Assembly (NCBI RefSeq): GCF_008630535.1
Contig: NZ_VWPH01000008.1
Coordinates: forward strand, 343,071-407,070
Source: Saccharopolyspora hirsuta
GTDB lineage: Bacteria > Actinomycetota > Actinomycetes > Mycobacteriales > Pseudonocardiaceae
Length of the DNA stretch: 64,000 bases
Direction: 5' to 3'
Program-made: the position numbers and the translations under genes
Notes under the pieces: model-generated
What the model was told of the DNA's origin: nothing
What the model saw: only the letters and a program-made list of their open reading frames with translations
Databases searched by the model: none
Part shown: positions 1 to 10,654 of the stretch, piece after piece
Position numbering within the stretch: the first letter of the stretch is position 1
How the letters are laid out: every line of letters starts with the position of its first letter

Positions 1-894
<894 letters not shown>

Positions 895-902
895 AACGCG
901 AA

Positions 903-936
903 ACGGCCCGCCCCGAACCCCGGGGCGGGCCGTTTT
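903..936. terminator. Bidirectional intrinsic terminator
   Basis: A perfect 13-bp GC stem (ACGGCCCGCCCCG and its complement) with a 5-nt loop is followed by TTTT on the plus strand. It lies between the convergent trmI and the membrane-protein gene at 955-1698. Confidence 0.85.
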
Positions 937-954
937 CGGCTGCTCAGGTGGTGA

Positions 955-1698
955 TCAGCAGAGCTTCCACTCGCCTTCTTCGACGACCATCTTGAACTCT
1001 TCGTCGATCGGCTGGGACTGGTTGATCTGCTGGCCCATGTACTCCATGTTGAAGGTCATCTGGCCAGTGACCTTGGCGTTTGCCGTGTTGTCGCCGTTGT
1101 CCTTGACGTCGCCCAGGGTCATCTCGATCTTCAGGCCGTCGAGCATCTTCTTGATGTCGGCGTCCGTCATGCCCATGTTCTTGAGGTCGCCGAGCTCGCC
1201 GCCCTTGCCCTCCATGGTGTCGATGATCTCCTGGAACTGCTCCTTTTCCTTCTGGCAGGCCATGGTCTGGAGCGTGGCGAAGTCCTTGGCGTTGATCGCG
1301 TCGATGCCCTTCTGCGCGACCGAGCGTGGGTCGCCGGGGCCGCCGGTGAAGACGACGACGAGGGTGATGATCAGGGCGATCACCACCACGCCGCCGACGC
1401 CGCCGAGGATCCAGGGGAGGGGGGACTTCTTCTTCGGGGGTTCGAAGCCCGGCTGGCCGTACGGGGAGGTCGGCGGGTACGGGGGCTGGCCGCCGAAGCC
1501 CGCCTGCTGCTGGGGGCCGCTGGGCGGGTAGGCGCCGCCCGGCTGCTGGCCGAAGCCCTGCTGGGGGCCGCTCGGCGGGTACTGGCCGCCCGGCTGCTGC
1601 GGGTACTGGCCGCCGGGCTGCTGGCCGCCGAAGCCCGGCTGGCCGCCCGGCTGCTGGCCCCAGCCGCCCTGGCCGGGCTGCTGCGGTGGGTACGTCAC
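955..1698 (-). CDS. Pro/Gly/Gln-rich membrane-anchored protein, DUF4878-like
   Basis: 247 residues. The first 90 or so are low-complexity Pro-Gly-Gln repeats (PGGQYPQQPGGQYPP type). One transmembrane helix follows (about 95-117), then an extracytoplasmic alpha+beta domain beginning DPRSVAQKGIDAINAKDF, typical of DUF4878/NTF2-like proteins. GTG start with a GGGGGAG ribosome site. It lies 37 nt downstream of a paralogue with the same three-part layout, so the two are probably co-transcribed. Role unknown; such proteins are thought to act at the cell envelope. Confidence 0.8.
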   Translation of the reverse strand: MTYPPQQPGQGGWGQQPGGQPGFGGQQPGGQYPQQPGGQYPPSGPQQGFGQQPGGAYPPSGPQQQAGFGGQPPYPPTSPYGQPGFEPPKKKSPLPWILGGVGGVVVIALIITLVVVFTGGPGDPRSVAQKGIDAINAKDFATLQTMACQKEKEQFQEIIDTMEGKGGELGDLKNMGMTDADIKKMLDGLKIEMTLGDVKDNGDNTANAKVTGQMTFNMEYMGQQINQSQPIDEEFKMVVEEGEWKLC

Positions 1699-1735
1699 TT
1701 TCTCTCCCCCTCGTCGGAAAAGTTCTGTTGCGGGC

Positions 1736-2389
1736 TCACTGGTCGAGCTGGCAGACCTTCCAGGTCCCGTCCTCGACCTTCAGCACCATCGTCTGGTCCA
1801 CCGGGTGGGACTTCCCGTCGGCCACGTAGGTTCCCGTCAACTTCGCCGTGGCCGAATCGTCACGTTCGGTCACCTGGCCGAGCTCGACGTCGAACTTCCA
1901 CTGCTCGAGCTGGTCGAGTGCCTTGTTCAGCTCGGCCTTGTTGGACTCGCACAGCAGACCGCGGACGCTGTTGAAGTCGTGGGCGTTGACCTTGGTCACC
2001 AGCTCCTGGGCCACCGGCTTGGCCTCGCCGGGCCCGCTGGCCAGCCAGAAGTACACGCCGACGCCCGCTCCGGCGAGGACGACCAGCGCCCCGACCAGGC
2101 CGAGGATCAGCGGCAGCTTCGACTTCTTCTGCTGGGGTGGTTCGACGTCGGCGAAACCGTTGGGCTCCTGGAGCCAGGAACCGGGGCCGAACTCGCTGCC
2201 CCACTGCGGGGGCATGGGCGCCTGCTGCGGCTGCTCCGGCCCCTGCTGGCCCCAACCGGTGTGCTGGTTGCCGTAGAAGGCGGGCTGCTGCTGCGGGGTT
2301 TCCGATGGTCCCGGTGGCGGGAATCCGTTGCCCGTGGGTTGCTGCTGGCCCCACCCGCCCGGTCCAGGCTGCTGCGGCGGATAGGTCAT
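1736..2389 (-). CDS. Pro/Gln-rich membrane-anchored protein, DUF4878-like paralogue
   Basis: 217 residues: a disordered Pro/Gln/Gly N-terminus, one transmembrane helix (LPLILGLVGALVVLAGAGVG) and an outside domain that starts GEAKPVAQELVTKVNAHDF. The ATG at 2387-2389 has a strong GGGGAGGAG ribosome site, and its MTYPPQQPG start repeats that of the next gene, so the longer upstream reading frame is not used. First gene of a two-gene unit produced by tandem duplication. Function unknown. Confidence 0.8.
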   Translation of the reverse strand: MTYPPQQPGPGGWGQQQPTGNGFPPPGPSETPQQQPAFYGNQHTGWGQQGPEQPQQAPMPPQWGSEFGPGSWLQEPNGFADVEPPQQKKSKLPLILGLVGALVVLAGAGVGVYFWLASGPGEAKPVAQELVTKVNAHDFNSVRGLLCESNKAELNKALDQLEQWKFDVELGQVTERDDSATAKLTGTYVADGKSHPVDQTMVLKVEDGTWKVCQLDQ

Positions 2390-2917
2390 GAACTCCTCCC
2401 CGGAGGTGTGCGTCGTGCTCCTCGCCGTCTGCGCGGCGGCCGTAAGTAGATCAGAGCGCGCGGGGCGACGTGCACGGAGTGGAGCATTCGGCACCGAATC
2501 GTCACGGGGGATTCGTCTCCGCGTGGTGGACCCCGGGGGCAGTTGTTCCAAATGATGGGAGAAGTTCCGCGTGTTCCGATCGGACCCCGGGAGCAACGCC
2601 ACCCGGTTGCCGGAGTCGTTAACCCGGATGCCGGTGCACGGCCGCGATCCGTGCGGCGCAACGGGAAACCGGTGCTGGTCGGCGCGCGGGAGCACCGCGC
2701 GGCCCGCTGCGCAACGTATCGATCGGACCATGATCGTCGACGCACCGTGTCCGCCCGATCCCGCCCCGGCGCGACCCGCTGGCACCAACCTGCCCCGGTT
2801 CGTGGGTATTCGCGGATTTTTGTGGCACGCTGGGCGATCCGGCGGACATTCACGACGCCGCCGTCGTCGGTGATCGCCGGTACCGTGGTGGTACGAGCAC
2901 GGGAGGAGGGTGCCGAC
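2390..2917. other. Divergent intergenic region before arc
   Basis: 528 bp between the envelope-protein pair and the proteasomal ATPase. It must contain promoters for both directions. TACCGT at 2881-2886 is a plausible -10 element for arc, upstream of the GGGAGGAGGG ribosome site. I see no repeat or RNA gene here. Confidence 0.5.
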
Positions 2918-4708
2918 ATGCAGCACGACCGTCCCGGCAGCCGGCCAGAGGAGGGCGGCGAGCAGTACAGCGGTGGCAATGCAGAGCTCCGCAGCCAGAT
3001 CCGTCTCCTGGAGGACGAGGTTGCACTGCTGCGCCGCAGGCTCAACGAGTCGCCCCAACAGGCCCGGTTGCTGGAAAAGCGGCTGGCCGAGGCATCCGAG
3101 AGAGTGAGTCAGCTCACCGAACGGAACGCCAAGCTCACCGAGACCCTGAAGGAAGCGCGGAGCCAGCTGATGGCGCTGCGCGAGGAAGTCGACCGACTCG
3201 CCCAACCGCCCAGCGGCTACGGGGTGTTCCTGCACCGCTTCGAGGACGGCACGGTCGACGTGTTCACGTCTGGTCGCAAGATGCGGGTGGCGGTGTCGCC
3301 CAACGTCGAGACGGAGGAACTGAGACTGGGCCAGTCAGTGCGCCTCAACGAGGCCCTGACCGTGGTGGAGGCTGGCGCGTTCGAGCAAACCGGTGAGGTC
3401 TGCACCTTCCGGGAGCTCCTGTCCAGCGGCGCCGGGGAGAGCCCCCGCGCGCTCGTGCTGGGCCACACCGACGAGGAACGCGTGGTGTGGGTGACCGAAC
3501 CGCTGGTCACCGCCGGGCTGAAGGCCGGCGATTCGGTGCTGGTCGACAGCAAGGCCGGGTACGCCTACGACGTGGTGCCCAAGGCCGAGGTCGAGGACCT
3601 CGTGCTCGAGGAGGTGCCGGACGTCGGCTACCAGGACATCGGTGGCCTGTCCGGGCAGATCGAGCAGATCCGCGACGCCGTGGAGCTGCCGTTCCTGCAC
3701 TCCGACCTGTACATCGAGTACCAGCTGCGACCGCCGAAGGGCGTCCTGCTGTACGGCCCGCCGGGCTGCGGCAAGACGCTGATCGCCAAGGCGGTGGCCA
3801 ACTCGCTGGCCAAGCAGGTGGCCGCCGCGCGCGGGGACGACGACGGTCAGGCGAAGTCCTACTTCCTGAACATCAAGGGCCCCGAGCTGCTCAACAAGTT
3901 CGTCGGCGAGACCGAGCGGCACATCCGGCTGATCTTCCAGCGGGCGCGGGAGAAGGCCTCCGAGGGCACCCCGGTGATCGTGTTCTTCGACGAGATGGAC
4001 TCGATCTTCCGGACCCGCGGCAGCGGGGTGTCCTCCGACGTGGAGACCACCATCGTCCCGCAGCTGCTCAGCGAGATCGACGGTGTCGAGGGCCTGGAGA
4101 ACGTCATCGTCATCGGCGCCTCCAACCGCGAGGACATGATCGACCCGGCGATCCTGCGGCCGGGCCGGCTGGACGTGAAGATCAAGATCGAGCGGCCGGA
4201 CGCCGAGTCGGCCAAGGACATCTTCTCCAAGTACCTGACCTCGCAGCTGCCGATCCACGAGGAGGACCTCAAGGAGTTCGGCGGGGACAAGGCCGCGTGC
4301 GTGGAGGCGATGATCCAGACCACGGTCGAGCGGATGTACGCCGAGACCGAGGAGAACCGGTTCCTGGAGGTCACCTACGCCAACGGGGACAAGGAGGTCC
4401 TGTACTTCAAGGACTTCAACTCGGGCGCGATGATCCAGAACATCGTGGACCGGGCGAAGAAGGCGGCGATCAAGGCGGTGCTGGACACCGGCCAGCCGGG
4501 CCTGCGGGTGCAGCACCTGCAGGACGCCATCATCGACGAGTTCGCCGAGAACGAGGACCTGCCCAACACCACGAACCCGGACGACTGGGCCCGCATCTCC
4601 GGCAAGAAGGGCGAGCGGATCGTCTACATCCGCACCCTGGTCAGCGGGAAGAACCAGGAATCCGGCCGAGCGATCGACACGGCCACCAACACGGGCCAAT
4701 ACCTGTAG
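2918..4708 (+). CDS. arc: Proteasome-associated AAA ATPase ARC/Mpa
   Basis: Hexameric unfoldase that recognises pupylated proteins and feeds them into the 20S proteasome. Of 596 residues, about 20-96 form the coiled coil that binds Pup; two OB folds follow (about 98-230), then the AAA domain with Walker A GPPGCGKT (280-287) and Walker B VFFDEMD (about 355-361). The protein ends in GQYL, the Tyr-containing tail that docks on the proteasome alpha ring. The ATG at 2918 is chosen because of the GGGAGGAGGG ribosome site; upstream codons lack homology. The partner genes dop, pup, prcB, prcA and pafA lie 2-8 kb downstream. Confidence 0.97.
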   Translation: MQHDRPGSRPEEGGEQYSGGNAELRSQIRLLEDEVALLRRRLNESPQQARLLEKRLAEASERVSQLTERNAKLTETLKEARSQLMALREEVDRLAQPPSGYGVFLHRFEDGTVDVFTSGRKMRVAVSPNVETEELRLGQSVRLNEALTVVEAGAFEQTGEVCTFRELLSSGAGESPRALVLGHTDEERVVWVTEPLVTAGLKAGDSVLVDSKAGYAYDVVPKAEVEDLVLEEVPDVGYQDIGGLSGQIEQIRDAVELPFLHSDLYIEYQLRPPKGVLLYGPPGCGKTLIAKAVANSLAKQVAAARGDDDGQAKSYFLNIKGPELLNKFVGETERHIRLIFQRAREKASEGTPVIVFFDEMDSIFRTRGSGVSSDVETTIVPQLLSEIDGVEGLENVIVIGASNREDMIDPAILRPGRLDVKIKIERPDAESAKDIFSKYLTSQLPIHEEDLKEFGGDKAACVEAMIQTTVERMYAETEENRFLEVTYANGDKEVLYFKDFNSGAMIQNIVDRAKKAAIKAVLDTGQPGLRVQHLQDAIIDEFAENEDLPNTTNPDDWARISGKKGERIVYIRTLVSGKNQESGRAIDTATNTGQYL

Positions 4709-4744
4709 TGAGAGCAGCACGGGGCTGGTCTGCGTGACGGTGCG

Positions 4745-4897
4745 GGTAGCGGAACCTCAGCGGTCGCCTGGCTGCGGGATCCCGTTCTGATGTATGTCCA
4801 ATACACGGCGAACGGGCTGTCCTCGCCAGGCGACCGCTGAGAACCCGCGGCGGTGCCGGTTGCGAGGGTGGGTTATGCGCCTGCGGCGCATGCGACA
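4745..4897 (+). repeat. Long stem-loop repeat, copy 1
   Basis: About 153 bp, matched in inverted orientation at 38253-38408. Outer arms CTCAGCGGTCGCCTGG (4756-4771) and its exact complement (4826-4841) enclose an inner stem CCCGTTC/GAACGGG (4781-4787, 4810-4816). The loop contains TGATGTATG and AATACACGGC. A conserved 3' flank, GAGGGTGGGTTATGCGCC, follows. It sits in the gap after arc and may end that transcript. The inner stem differs from copy 2 by compensatory changes. Confidence 0.8.
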
Positions 4898-5022
4898 GCT
4901 CTCGGGCGGTGCCAGCAGGGCGTCGCGGCGGAGATTCGCCTCGCTTGCGTGTTCTGAGCGGTCTCGGGGCCGCCGTCCCTCCGGGGTGGCGGCCCCGAGC
5001 TGTGCCGGGCGCGGGTTGCGGT

Positions 5023-5028
5023 TACGTT
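5023..5028 (+). promoter_or_regulatory. Putative -10 element, leaderless start
   Basis: TACGTT ends 7 nt before the ATG of the aldo/keto reductase gene, so transcription would begin at or next to the start codon. No ribosome site is visible. Confidence 0.4.
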
Positions 5029-5035
5029 TCCAGGC

Positions 5036-5986
5036 ATGATCCCCGCGCAGACACCGGTGGAGCGGCTCGGGCTCGGCCTGGCCGCGCTCGGCCGCCCGGC
5101 CTACATCAACGTCGGTCGTCCCGACGTGCTGCCCGTGCAGCGCACCGCGCAGGCCATGCGGGAGCGCACCCGCTCGGTGCTCGACGCCGCCTACGCCAAC
5201 GGCATCCGGTGGGTGGACACCGCGCGGTCCTACGGCAGCGCGGAGCAGTTCCTCGCCGACTGGTTGCGGGAGCGCGGCCACGGCGACGTGGCGGTGTCCA
5301 GCAAGTGGGGGTACGCCTACGTCGCGCAGTGGCGGATCGAGACCGAGGTGCACGAGGTCAAGGAGCACTCGCTGGAGCGGCTGCGCACCCAGTGGGCGGA
5401 GACCCGCACCCTGCTGGGTGACCGGGTCGACCTCTACCAGGTGCACTCGCTGACCTCGGGCAGCCCGCTGTTCGAGGACATGGCGCTGCAGCACGAGCTC
5501 GCCCGCATCCGCGACTCCGGGGTGCACCTGGGCTTCTCCACCAGCGGCGCGGCGCAGGCCGAGACCATCGAGCGGGCCTGGGAGATCGAGGTGGGCGGGC
5601 GGCAGCTGTTCTCCGCGGTGCAGTCCACCTGGAACTCGATGGAGCCGTCCGCGGGGCGGGCGCTGACCGAGGTGCACACCGGCGGCTGGCGGGTGCTGGT
5701 CAAGGAGACGCTGGCCAACGGGCGCCTGGCGGTCGACCCGCCGCGCGAGCTGGCCGAGATCGCCGACCGGCACGGGGTGTCGTCGGACGCGGTGGCCATC
5801 GCGCACGTGCTGCACCAGCCGTGGGCGGACGTGGTGCTGCTCGGCCCGGCCAGCGTCGAGCAGCTGGAGGCGAACCTGGCAGCCTGCCGGGTGGAGCTGA
5901 CCGACCGAGACTTGCACGCCCTGGAAACCCTGGCCCGCGACGCGGCGACCTACTGGGGCGAGCGCGCGGAGCTCCCCTGGCGCTGA
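5036..5986 (+). CDS. Aldo/keto reductase family protein
   Basis: 316 residues with an aldo/keto reductase TIM barrel. It keeps the catalytic Asp and Tyr of the family (WVDTARSYG, Asp61 and Tyr66), a Lys in SSKWGY, and the His in LYQVHSL. It should reduce an aldehyde or ketone with NADPH; the substrate cannot be told. It is longer at the C-terminus than minimal members. It lies alone between two repeat-bearing gaps, inside what is elsewhere the continuous arc-dop region, and is convergent with the NUDIX gene. Confidence 0.85.
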   Translation: MIPAQTPVERLGLGLAALGRPAYINVGRPDVLPVQRTAQAMRERTRSVLDAAYANGIRWVDTARSYGSAEQFLADWLRERGHGDVAVSSKWGYAYVAQWRIETEVHEVKEHSLERLRTQWAETRTLLGDRVDLYQVHSLTSGSPLFEDMALQHELARIRDSGVHLGFSTSGAAQAETIERAWEIEVGGRQLFSAVQSTWNSMEPSAGRALTEVHTGGWRVLVKETLANGRLAVDPPRELAEIADRHGVSSDAVAIAHVLHQPWADVVLLGPASVEQLEANLAACRVELTDRDLHALETLARDAATYWGERAELPWR

Positions 5987-6033
5987 CTTCGGCCGACCAC
6001 GGCCAGGCGCGGCGGCGCACAGCCCCGAGACCT

Positions 6034-6053
6034 ACAGTTTCAGTTGAAACTGT
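6034..6053. repeat. Interspersed palindrome (CAGTTTC subtype)
   Basis: Nine-base arms ACAGTTTCA/TGAAACTGT around GT. It lies in the 109-bp gap between the convergent reductase and NUDIX genes, and belongs to the TTTC-N4-GAAA family found at 18 positions in this window. Confidence 0.8.
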
Positions 6054-6095
6054 GAGTCCCCGCGCACGGGACCGGCCCTGGGGGCACTTCGGGGG

Positions 6096-6605
6096 TCACA
6101 TCCGGGCGAACCACTCCAGGGCGAACTTGCGGCCGTCCGGGACGAACGGCCAGTCCGGGTCGTCCAGGCGTTCGCGGAGCTCCGCCAGGGGCATCCACCA
6201 GCCCGCGGCGACCTCCTCCGGCTGGTGGACGATCGGGCCGTCCCAGCGGACCTCGTAGAGGAACCCGTGGTAGCGCACGGTGCCCTGGTCGAAGGTGGAG
6301 CGGAACAGGAAGCGCACCGGCGCGCCGCGCACGCCAAGCTCCTCGGCCAGCTCCCGCTCCGCCGTGGTGGCCGGGTCCTCGCCCGCCGCGACGACGCCAC
6401 CGGCCGCGCAGTCGTGCATGCCCGGGAAGACGTCCTTGGTGTCGGTGCGGCGGTGCACGTAGATGCTGCTGCCGTCGGGGGAGCGGACCAGCACCGCCGA
6501 CGAGGCGTGCCACAAGCCCTCCGCGCGCATCCGCCGCCGCGTCGCGCTGCCCACGACACGCCCGGCCGCGTCGTACACGGCCACCAGTTCCTCGCCAGCC
6601 ATCAT
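6096..6605 (-). CDS. NUDIX hydrolase
   Basis: 169 residues with a complete NUDIX box, [20 protein letters not shown], followed by LGV, which binds divalent metal and cleaves nucleoside-diphosphate-linked compounds. The flanking segments ([31 protein letters not shown]) resemble the isopentenyl-diphosphate isomerase/YfcD-like branch, but the substrate is not certain. Two adjacent ATG codons (6603-6605, 6600-6602) compete; the second has better spacing from GGGG. It is divergent from dop with a 127-bp shared promoter region. Confidence 0.85.
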   Translation of the reverse strand: MMAGEELVAVYDAAGRVVGSATRRRMRAEGLWHASSAVLVRSPDGSSIYVHRRTDTKDVFPGMHDCAAGGVVAAGEDPATTAERELAEELGVRGAPVRFLFRSTFDQGTVRYHGFLYEVRWDGPIVHQPEEVAAGWWMPLAELRERLDDPDWPFVPDGRKFALEWFARM

Positions 6606-6719
6606 GCCCCGATCGTCGCAGCCGCCCGGCGCACCTCTCCCAGCGCACCGGCACCGCCGCCGTTCCCACGATTCGACATCCTGTGGCGTGCAGCACTCCG
6701 CACGGTCGGTGATACCCCG

Positions 6720-6725
6720 TACGCT
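6720..6725 (+). promoter_or_regulatory. Putative -10 element of dop
   Basis: TACGCT ends 7 nt before the dop ATG, the spacing expected for a leaderless transcript. No convincing ribosome site precedes the start. Confidence 0.45.
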
Positions 6726-6732
6726 GCGAGGT

Positions 6733-8232
6733 ATGCGGCGGATCATGGGAACCGAGGTGGAGTACGGCATCGTCGTGCCGGGCGATTCCAGCGCCAACCC
6801 GGTGCTGACCTCCACGCACATCGTGCTCGCCTACGCGGCGGCGGCCGACATCCCGCGGGCCAGGCGCGCGCGCTGGGACTACGAGGTCGAATCGCCCCTG
6901 CGCGACGCCCGCGGCTTCGACCTGAGCGCCGCGGCGCAGCAGAACAACGGCTCGGACGGCGACGACCTCGGGGCGGCCAACGTCATCCTCACCAACGGTG
7001 CGCGGCTCTACGTCGACCACGCGCACCCGGAGTACTCCGCCCCGGAGGTGACCAACCCGCGCGACGCGGTCATCTGGGACAAGGCGGGCGAGCGGGTCAT
7101 GGAGGAGGCGGCGATCCGGGCGGCCAGCGTGCCCGGCACCGCGCCCATCCAGCTGTACAAGAACAACGTCGACGGCAAGGGCGCCAGCTACGGCACCCAC
7201 GAGAACTACCTGATGTCGCGCAGCACCCCGTTCACCGCGGTGATCGGCGGCCTGACGCCGTTCTTCGCCTCCCGGCAGGTGGTCTGCGGTTCGGGCCGGG
7301 TCGGCATCGGGCAGGCGGGGGAGAAGGCCGGGTTCCAGCTCTCCCAGCGCTCGGACTACATCGAGGTCGAGGTCGGCCTGGAGACCACCCTCAAGCGCGG
7401 CATCATCAACACCCGCGACGAACCGCACGCCGACGCCGACAAGTACCGCCGGCTGCACGTCATCATCGGCGACGCCAACCTGGCGGAGACCTCCACCTAC
7501 CTCAAGCTCGGCGCCACCGCGCTGGTGCTGGACATGATCGAGTCCGGGCAGCGCTTCGACGACCTGAAGCTGTCCGACCCGGTGCAGGCCGTGCACCTGA
7601 TCAGCCACGACCCGACGCTGAAGCAGACCGTGGAGCTGGCCGACGGGCGCCGGTTCACCGGGCTGGACCTGCAGCGCGCCTACCACGAGCGCGCCGCCCG
7701 CTTCCTCGACGAGCACGGCGGCGAGCGGGCCGCGCGGGACGTGCTGGACACCTGGGGCGAGGTGCTGGACCTGCTCAGCGGCGACCCGATGGACTGCGCC
7801 GACCGGCTGGACTGGCCCGCCAAGCTGCGGCTGCTGGAGAGCTACCGCAGCCGCGACAGCCTGGGCTGGGCCTCGCCGCGGCTGCACATGATCGACCTGC
7901 AGTACTCCGACGTCCGGCTGGACAAGGGCCTCTACAACCGGCTGGTCGCGCGCGGCTCGATGAAGCGCCTGGTCAGCGAGGACGAGGTCCGCGACGCGGT
8001 GCTCACGCCGCCGGAGGACACCCGCGCCTACTTCCGCGGCCGCTGCCTGGAGCGCTACCCGGCGGAGGTGGCGGCGGCGTCCTGGGACTCGGTCATCTTC
8101 GACCTCGGCCGGGAATCGCTGGTGCGCATCCCGACGTTGGAACCGCTGCGCGGCACCAAGGCCCACGTCGGGGCCCTGCTGGAGGCCGCGGCCAGCGCCG
8201 AGGAGCTGGTCGACTCGTTGACCAAGGGGTGA
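6733..8232 (+). CDS. dop: Pup deamidase/depupylase Dop
   Basis: Converts the C-terminal Gln of Pup to Glu so that PafA can ligate it, and also removes Pup from substrates. The 499-residue protein has the carboxylate-amine ligase fold shared with PafA and glutamine synthetase: GTEVEYGI near the N-terminus (metal/ATP-binding Glu), [31 protein letters not shown], and [18 protein letters not shown]. The start [12 protein letters not shown] aligns with the MQRIIGTEVEYG start known from mycobacteria. It is followed by pup, whose Gln terminus makes this enzyme necessary. Confidence 0.96.
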   Translation: MRRIMGTEVEYGIVVPGDSSANPVLTSTHIVLAYAAAADIPRARRARWDYEVESPLRDARGFDLSAAAQQNNGSDGDDLGAANVILTNGARLYVDHAHPEYSAPEVTNPRDAVIWDKAGERVMEEAAIRAASVPGTAPIQLYKNNVDGKGASYGTHENYLMSRSTPFTAVIGGLTPFFASRQVVCGSGRVGIGQAGEKAGFQLSQRSDYIEVEVGLETTLKRGIINTRDEPHADADKYRRLHVIIGDANLAETSTYLKLGATALVLDMIESGQRFDDLKLSDPVQAVHLISHDPTLKQTVELADGRRFTGLDLQRAYHERAARFLDEHGGERAARDVLDTWGEVLDLLSGDPMDCADRLDWPAKLRLLESYRSRDSLGWASPRLHMIDLQYSDVRLDKGLYNRLVARGSMKRLVSEDEVRDAVLTPPEDTRAYFRGRCLERYPAEVAAASWDSVIFDLGRESLVRIPTLEPLRGTKAHVGALLEAAASAEELVDSLTKG

Positions 8233-8324
8233 CGGGCCCGGCGACCACGTTACGTGCACGTCAGCCGGGTGCGAAGATCGCAAAGACCCCCGGCTGGCCG
8301 TGGGCCAACGGGTGTTCGGATGGG

Positions 8325-8330
8325 TAGTGT
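8325..8330 (+). promoter_or_regulatory. Putative -10 element of pup operon
   Basis: TAGTGT lies 59 nt upstream of the pup start in the 157-bp dop-pup gap. No clear -35 hexamer is visible. Confidence 0.35.
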
Positions 8331-8389
8331 TCACAGCAGGACGTCCCCAGCGCGGGGGAGGTCCGAGAGGGCGATCACCGGGAGGCGAG

Positions 8390-8581
8390 ATGTCCCAGGA
8401 AAAGGTTCAGCGGCACGGTGGCGGCGACGGCGACGAAGAGCAGGGTCCGGAGGCCGCCGGCCAGGAGCGCCGCGAAAAGCTCGGCGAGGACGTGGACGCC
8501 ATCCTGGACGAGATCGACGACGTCCTGGAGGAGAACGCCGAGGACTTCGTCCGCGCCTACGTCCAGAAGGGCGGGCAGTGA
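8390..8581 (+). CDS. pup: Prokaryotic ubiquitin-like protein Pup
   Basis: 63 residues, disordered and acidic, ending in GGQ. Its C-terminal half (LGEDVDAILDEIDDVLEENA) is the helix that binds the coiled coil of the proteasomal ATPase; the final Gln must be deamidated by Dop before ligation to substrate lysines. The ATG at 8390 is preceded by GGAGG with good spacing. Length and ending are exactly those of the family. Probably co-transcribed with prcB and prcA. Confidence 0.97.
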   Translation: MSQEKVQRHGGGDGDEEQGPEAAGQERREKLGEDVDAILDEIDDVLEENAEDFVRAYVQKGGQ

Positions 8582-8686
8582 CCGGACCCGGTCCCGGGCC
8601 GCGGGAAACGCGGCCCGGCACCGTCCGCTGCGCGCCGGATCTTGACTAGAGTGCGTACCAGTCGCAGGCCCTTCGATCGGGAGACG

Positions 8687-9541
8687 ATGTCGCTGATGGA
8701 ATCGAGCTCGACCCGGTTTCCGGGTCAGGCACTGCCCGCCGCCTACCTCACCCCGGGGTCGTCGTCGTTCACCGACTTCCTCCGGTCCACCGCGCCGGAG
8801 CTGCTGCCCGGCGGGCGGAAGCTGGCCGACGGCGTCGTGGAGGCCCCGCACGGCACCACCATCGTCGCGGTGACTTTCCGCGGCGGCGTGCTGCTGGCCG
8901 GTGACCGCCGCGCCACCATGGGCAACCTGATCGCCCAGCGGGACATGGAGAAGCTGTTCGTCACCGACGCGTACTCGGCGGTCGGCATCGCCGGTACCGC
9001 GGGCGTGGCGCAGGAGCTGGTCAAGCTGTACGCGGTCGAGCTGGAGCACTACGAGAAGCTGGAAGGCATCTCGCTGTCGTTGGACGGCAAGGCGAACCGG
9101 CTGGCCAACATGCTGCGCGGCAACCTCCAGGCCGCCATGCAGGGCCTGGCCGTGGTGCCGCTGTTCGCCGGTTACGACACCGAGGCCGAGGACCCCGACC
9201 GCGCCGGCCGGATCGTGTCCTACGACGTGGTCGGCGGCCGGTACGACGAGATCGCCGGCTACCACGCGGTGGGTTCCGGTTCGCTGTTCGCGAAGTCCGC
9301 GCTGAAGAAGCGCTTCGACCCGGACGCCGACCTGGACACCGCGGTGCACACCGCGGTCGAGGCGCTCTACGACGCCGCCGACGACGACTCGGCCACCGGT
9401 GGCCCGGACCTGTCGCGGCGCATCTTCCCGTCGGTCATCACCATCACCGCCGCGGACGGTGCCGTGCGGCTGCCCGAGGAGCGCGCTTCCGAGGTCGCCA
9501 CCGAGGTCGTCAACGGCCGGTTGGAGAACCCCGGCGGCTGA
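8687..9541 (+). CDS. prcB: 20S proteasome beta subunit PrcB
   Basis: Catalytic subunit of the proteasome. The 284-residue precursor has a propeptide of about 56 residues ending in APHG; self-cleavage would expose the Thr nucleophile of [17 protein letters not shown]. The family lysine is in AGDRRATMG. The ATG at 8687 has GGGAG upstream. A TTG at 8642 is also in frame, but TAGAGT (8647-8652) looks like a -10 element lying inside that extension. Followed by prcA after 51 nt. Confidence 0.95.
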   Translation: MSLMESSSTRFPGQALPAAYLTPGSSSFTDFLRSTAPELLPGGRKLADGVVEAPHGTTIVAVTFRGGVLLAGDRRATMGNLIAQRDMEKLFVTDAYSAVGIAGTAGVAQELVKLYAVELEHYEKLEGISLSLDGKANRLANMLRGNLQAAMQGLAVVPLFAGYDTEAEDPDRAGRIVSYDVVGGRYDEIAGYHAVGSGSLFAKSALKKRFDPDADLDTAVHTAVEALYDAADDDSATGGPDLSRRIFPSVITITAADGAVRLPEERASEVATEVVNGRLENPGG

Positions 9542-9592
9542 CACCCGCCCCGATCCGACTCGCGAGCAGATTCGAACCAGGAGTGCACAGCC

Positions 9593-10342
9593 GTGACGAT
9601 GCCGTTCTACACCTCCCCCGAGCAGTTGATGCGGGAGCGTTCCGAGCTGGCCCGCAAGGGCATTGCGCGGGGGCGCAGCGTGGTGGTGCTCAAGTACGCC
9701 GGTGGCGTGCTGTTCGTCGCCGAGAACCCGTCGCCGACGCTGCACAAGGTCGCCGAGATCTACGACCGCATCGGGTTCGCCGCGGTGGGCCGCTACAGCG
9801 AGTTCGAGGCGCTGCGGGTGGCCGGGGTGCGCATCGCCGACGTGCGCGGGTACTCCTACGACCGGCGTGACGTCACCGGCCGGTCGCTGGCCAACACCTA
9901 CGCCCAGCACCTGGGCGCCATCTTCACCGAGCAGATCAAGCCGTTCGAGGTGGAGATCTGCGTCGCCGAGGTGGGTTTCACCGCGGAGACCGACCAGCTG
10001 TACCGGCTGACCTACGACGGGTCCATCGTGGACGAACCGCAGTACGTGGTGATGGGCGGCCAGGCCGACGCGATCACCAGCACGCTCAAGGACTCCTTCA
10101 GCGACGGGCTGGAGCTGGCCGACGCGGCGAAGCTGGCGATCGAGGCGCTGTCCTCCGGCGGGGACGGCAACCGGGAGCTGGGCGAGGCCCAGCTGGAGGT
10201 CGCGGTCCTGGACCGCGCCCGGCCGAACCGGACGTTCCGCCGGATCCAGGGGGCCGCGCTGCGGGCGCTGCTCCCGGAGCGGGAGTCGACTTCGGACGAG
10301 TCCGGGTCCGACTCCGAGGGCGGGGAGCCGTCCGGCGAGTAG
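9593..10342 (+). CDS. prcA: 20S proteasome alpha subunit PrcA
   Basis: Structural alpha subunit that forms the outer rings and the gated entry of the 20S particle. 249 residues. The N-terminus ([20 protein letters not shown]) is the gating segment and first helix; the core continues with [20 protein letters not shown]. The acidic, Ser/Glu-rich last 20 residues are disordered, as in other actinobacteria. A GTG start at 9593 is served by AGGAG at 9578-9582; an ATG six bases later is possible. Confidence 0.95.
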   Translation: MTMPFYTSPEQLMRERSELARKGIARGRSVVVLKYAGGVLFVAENPSPTLHKVAEIYDRIGFAAVGRYSEFEALRVAGVRIADVRGYSYDRRDVTGRSLANTYAQHLGAIFTEQIKPFEVEICVAEVGFTAETDQLYRLTYDGSIVDEPQYVVMGGQADAITSTLKDSFSDGLELADAAKLAIEALSSGGDGNRELGEAQLEVAVLDRARPNRTFRRIQGAALRALLPERESTSDESGSDSEGGEPSGE

Positions 10343-10364
10343 CGCGCGGCATCGCCGACTTCCC

Positions 10365-10399
10365 GAGTGCGGGGCACCGATCGCGGGTGCCCCGCACTC
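10365..10399 (+). terminator. Stem-loop after prcA
   Basis: 14-bp stem GAGTGCGGGGCACC and its complement, with a 7-nt loop and no U tract: a GC-only terminator common in actinobacteria. The rest of the 312-bp gap before pafA shows nothing but the promoter just before the start. Confidence 0.7.
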
Positions 10400-10642
10400 G
10401 TGCGTCCGGGGTTCCCCGAACGGCTGCCCGCCAAGCGTTGTCCGGTCGCAGCTTCCCCAACCGTCACAACATGCTGTGGTCCGGGAGGAGGCCGAACACC
10501 TCCGGTGGCGTGGCGGCGGGTTGCCGTGCGCGCTGGTCAGCGGCCCGCCCGGCGCGCACGATGACGCGGTGCAACCGATTTCGCGCGAAGAACGCGGCAC
10601 AGGTGCCCGAACGGCGGACCGCCGCGAAGCGGTGTTTGCGCC

Positions 10643-10648
10643 TAGTGT
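10643..10648 (+). promoter_or_regulatory. Putative -10 element of pafA
   Basis: TAGTGT ends 6 nt before the pafA ATG, implying a leaderless message. It gives pafA a promoter separate from pup-prcBA. Confidence 0.45.
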
Positions 10649-10654
10649 GGAGTC

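Noticed and set aside
2543..2917. Upstream extension of arc by 125 codons
   Set aside because: The extension is Arg-rich, lacks homology to Mpa and crosses the promoter region; the ATG at 2918 has a strong ribosome site.
2390..3235. N-terminal extension of the second Pro/Gln-rich protein
   Set aside because: It runs antisense through arc; the ATG at 2389 repeats the paralogue start MTYPPQQPG and has GGGGAGGAG upstream.
4794..4885. Conserved 30-residue reading frame shared by both long stem-loop copies (starts MSNTRR / MPNTRR)
   Set aside because: Differences between copies are mostly amino-acid-changing but keep stem pairing, and the frame has no ribosome site; structure explains the conservation better than protein.
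8642..8686. TTG start for prcB giving 15 more residues
   Set aside because: A -10-like TAGAGT lies inside this extension and the ATG at 8687 has a proper ribosome site.
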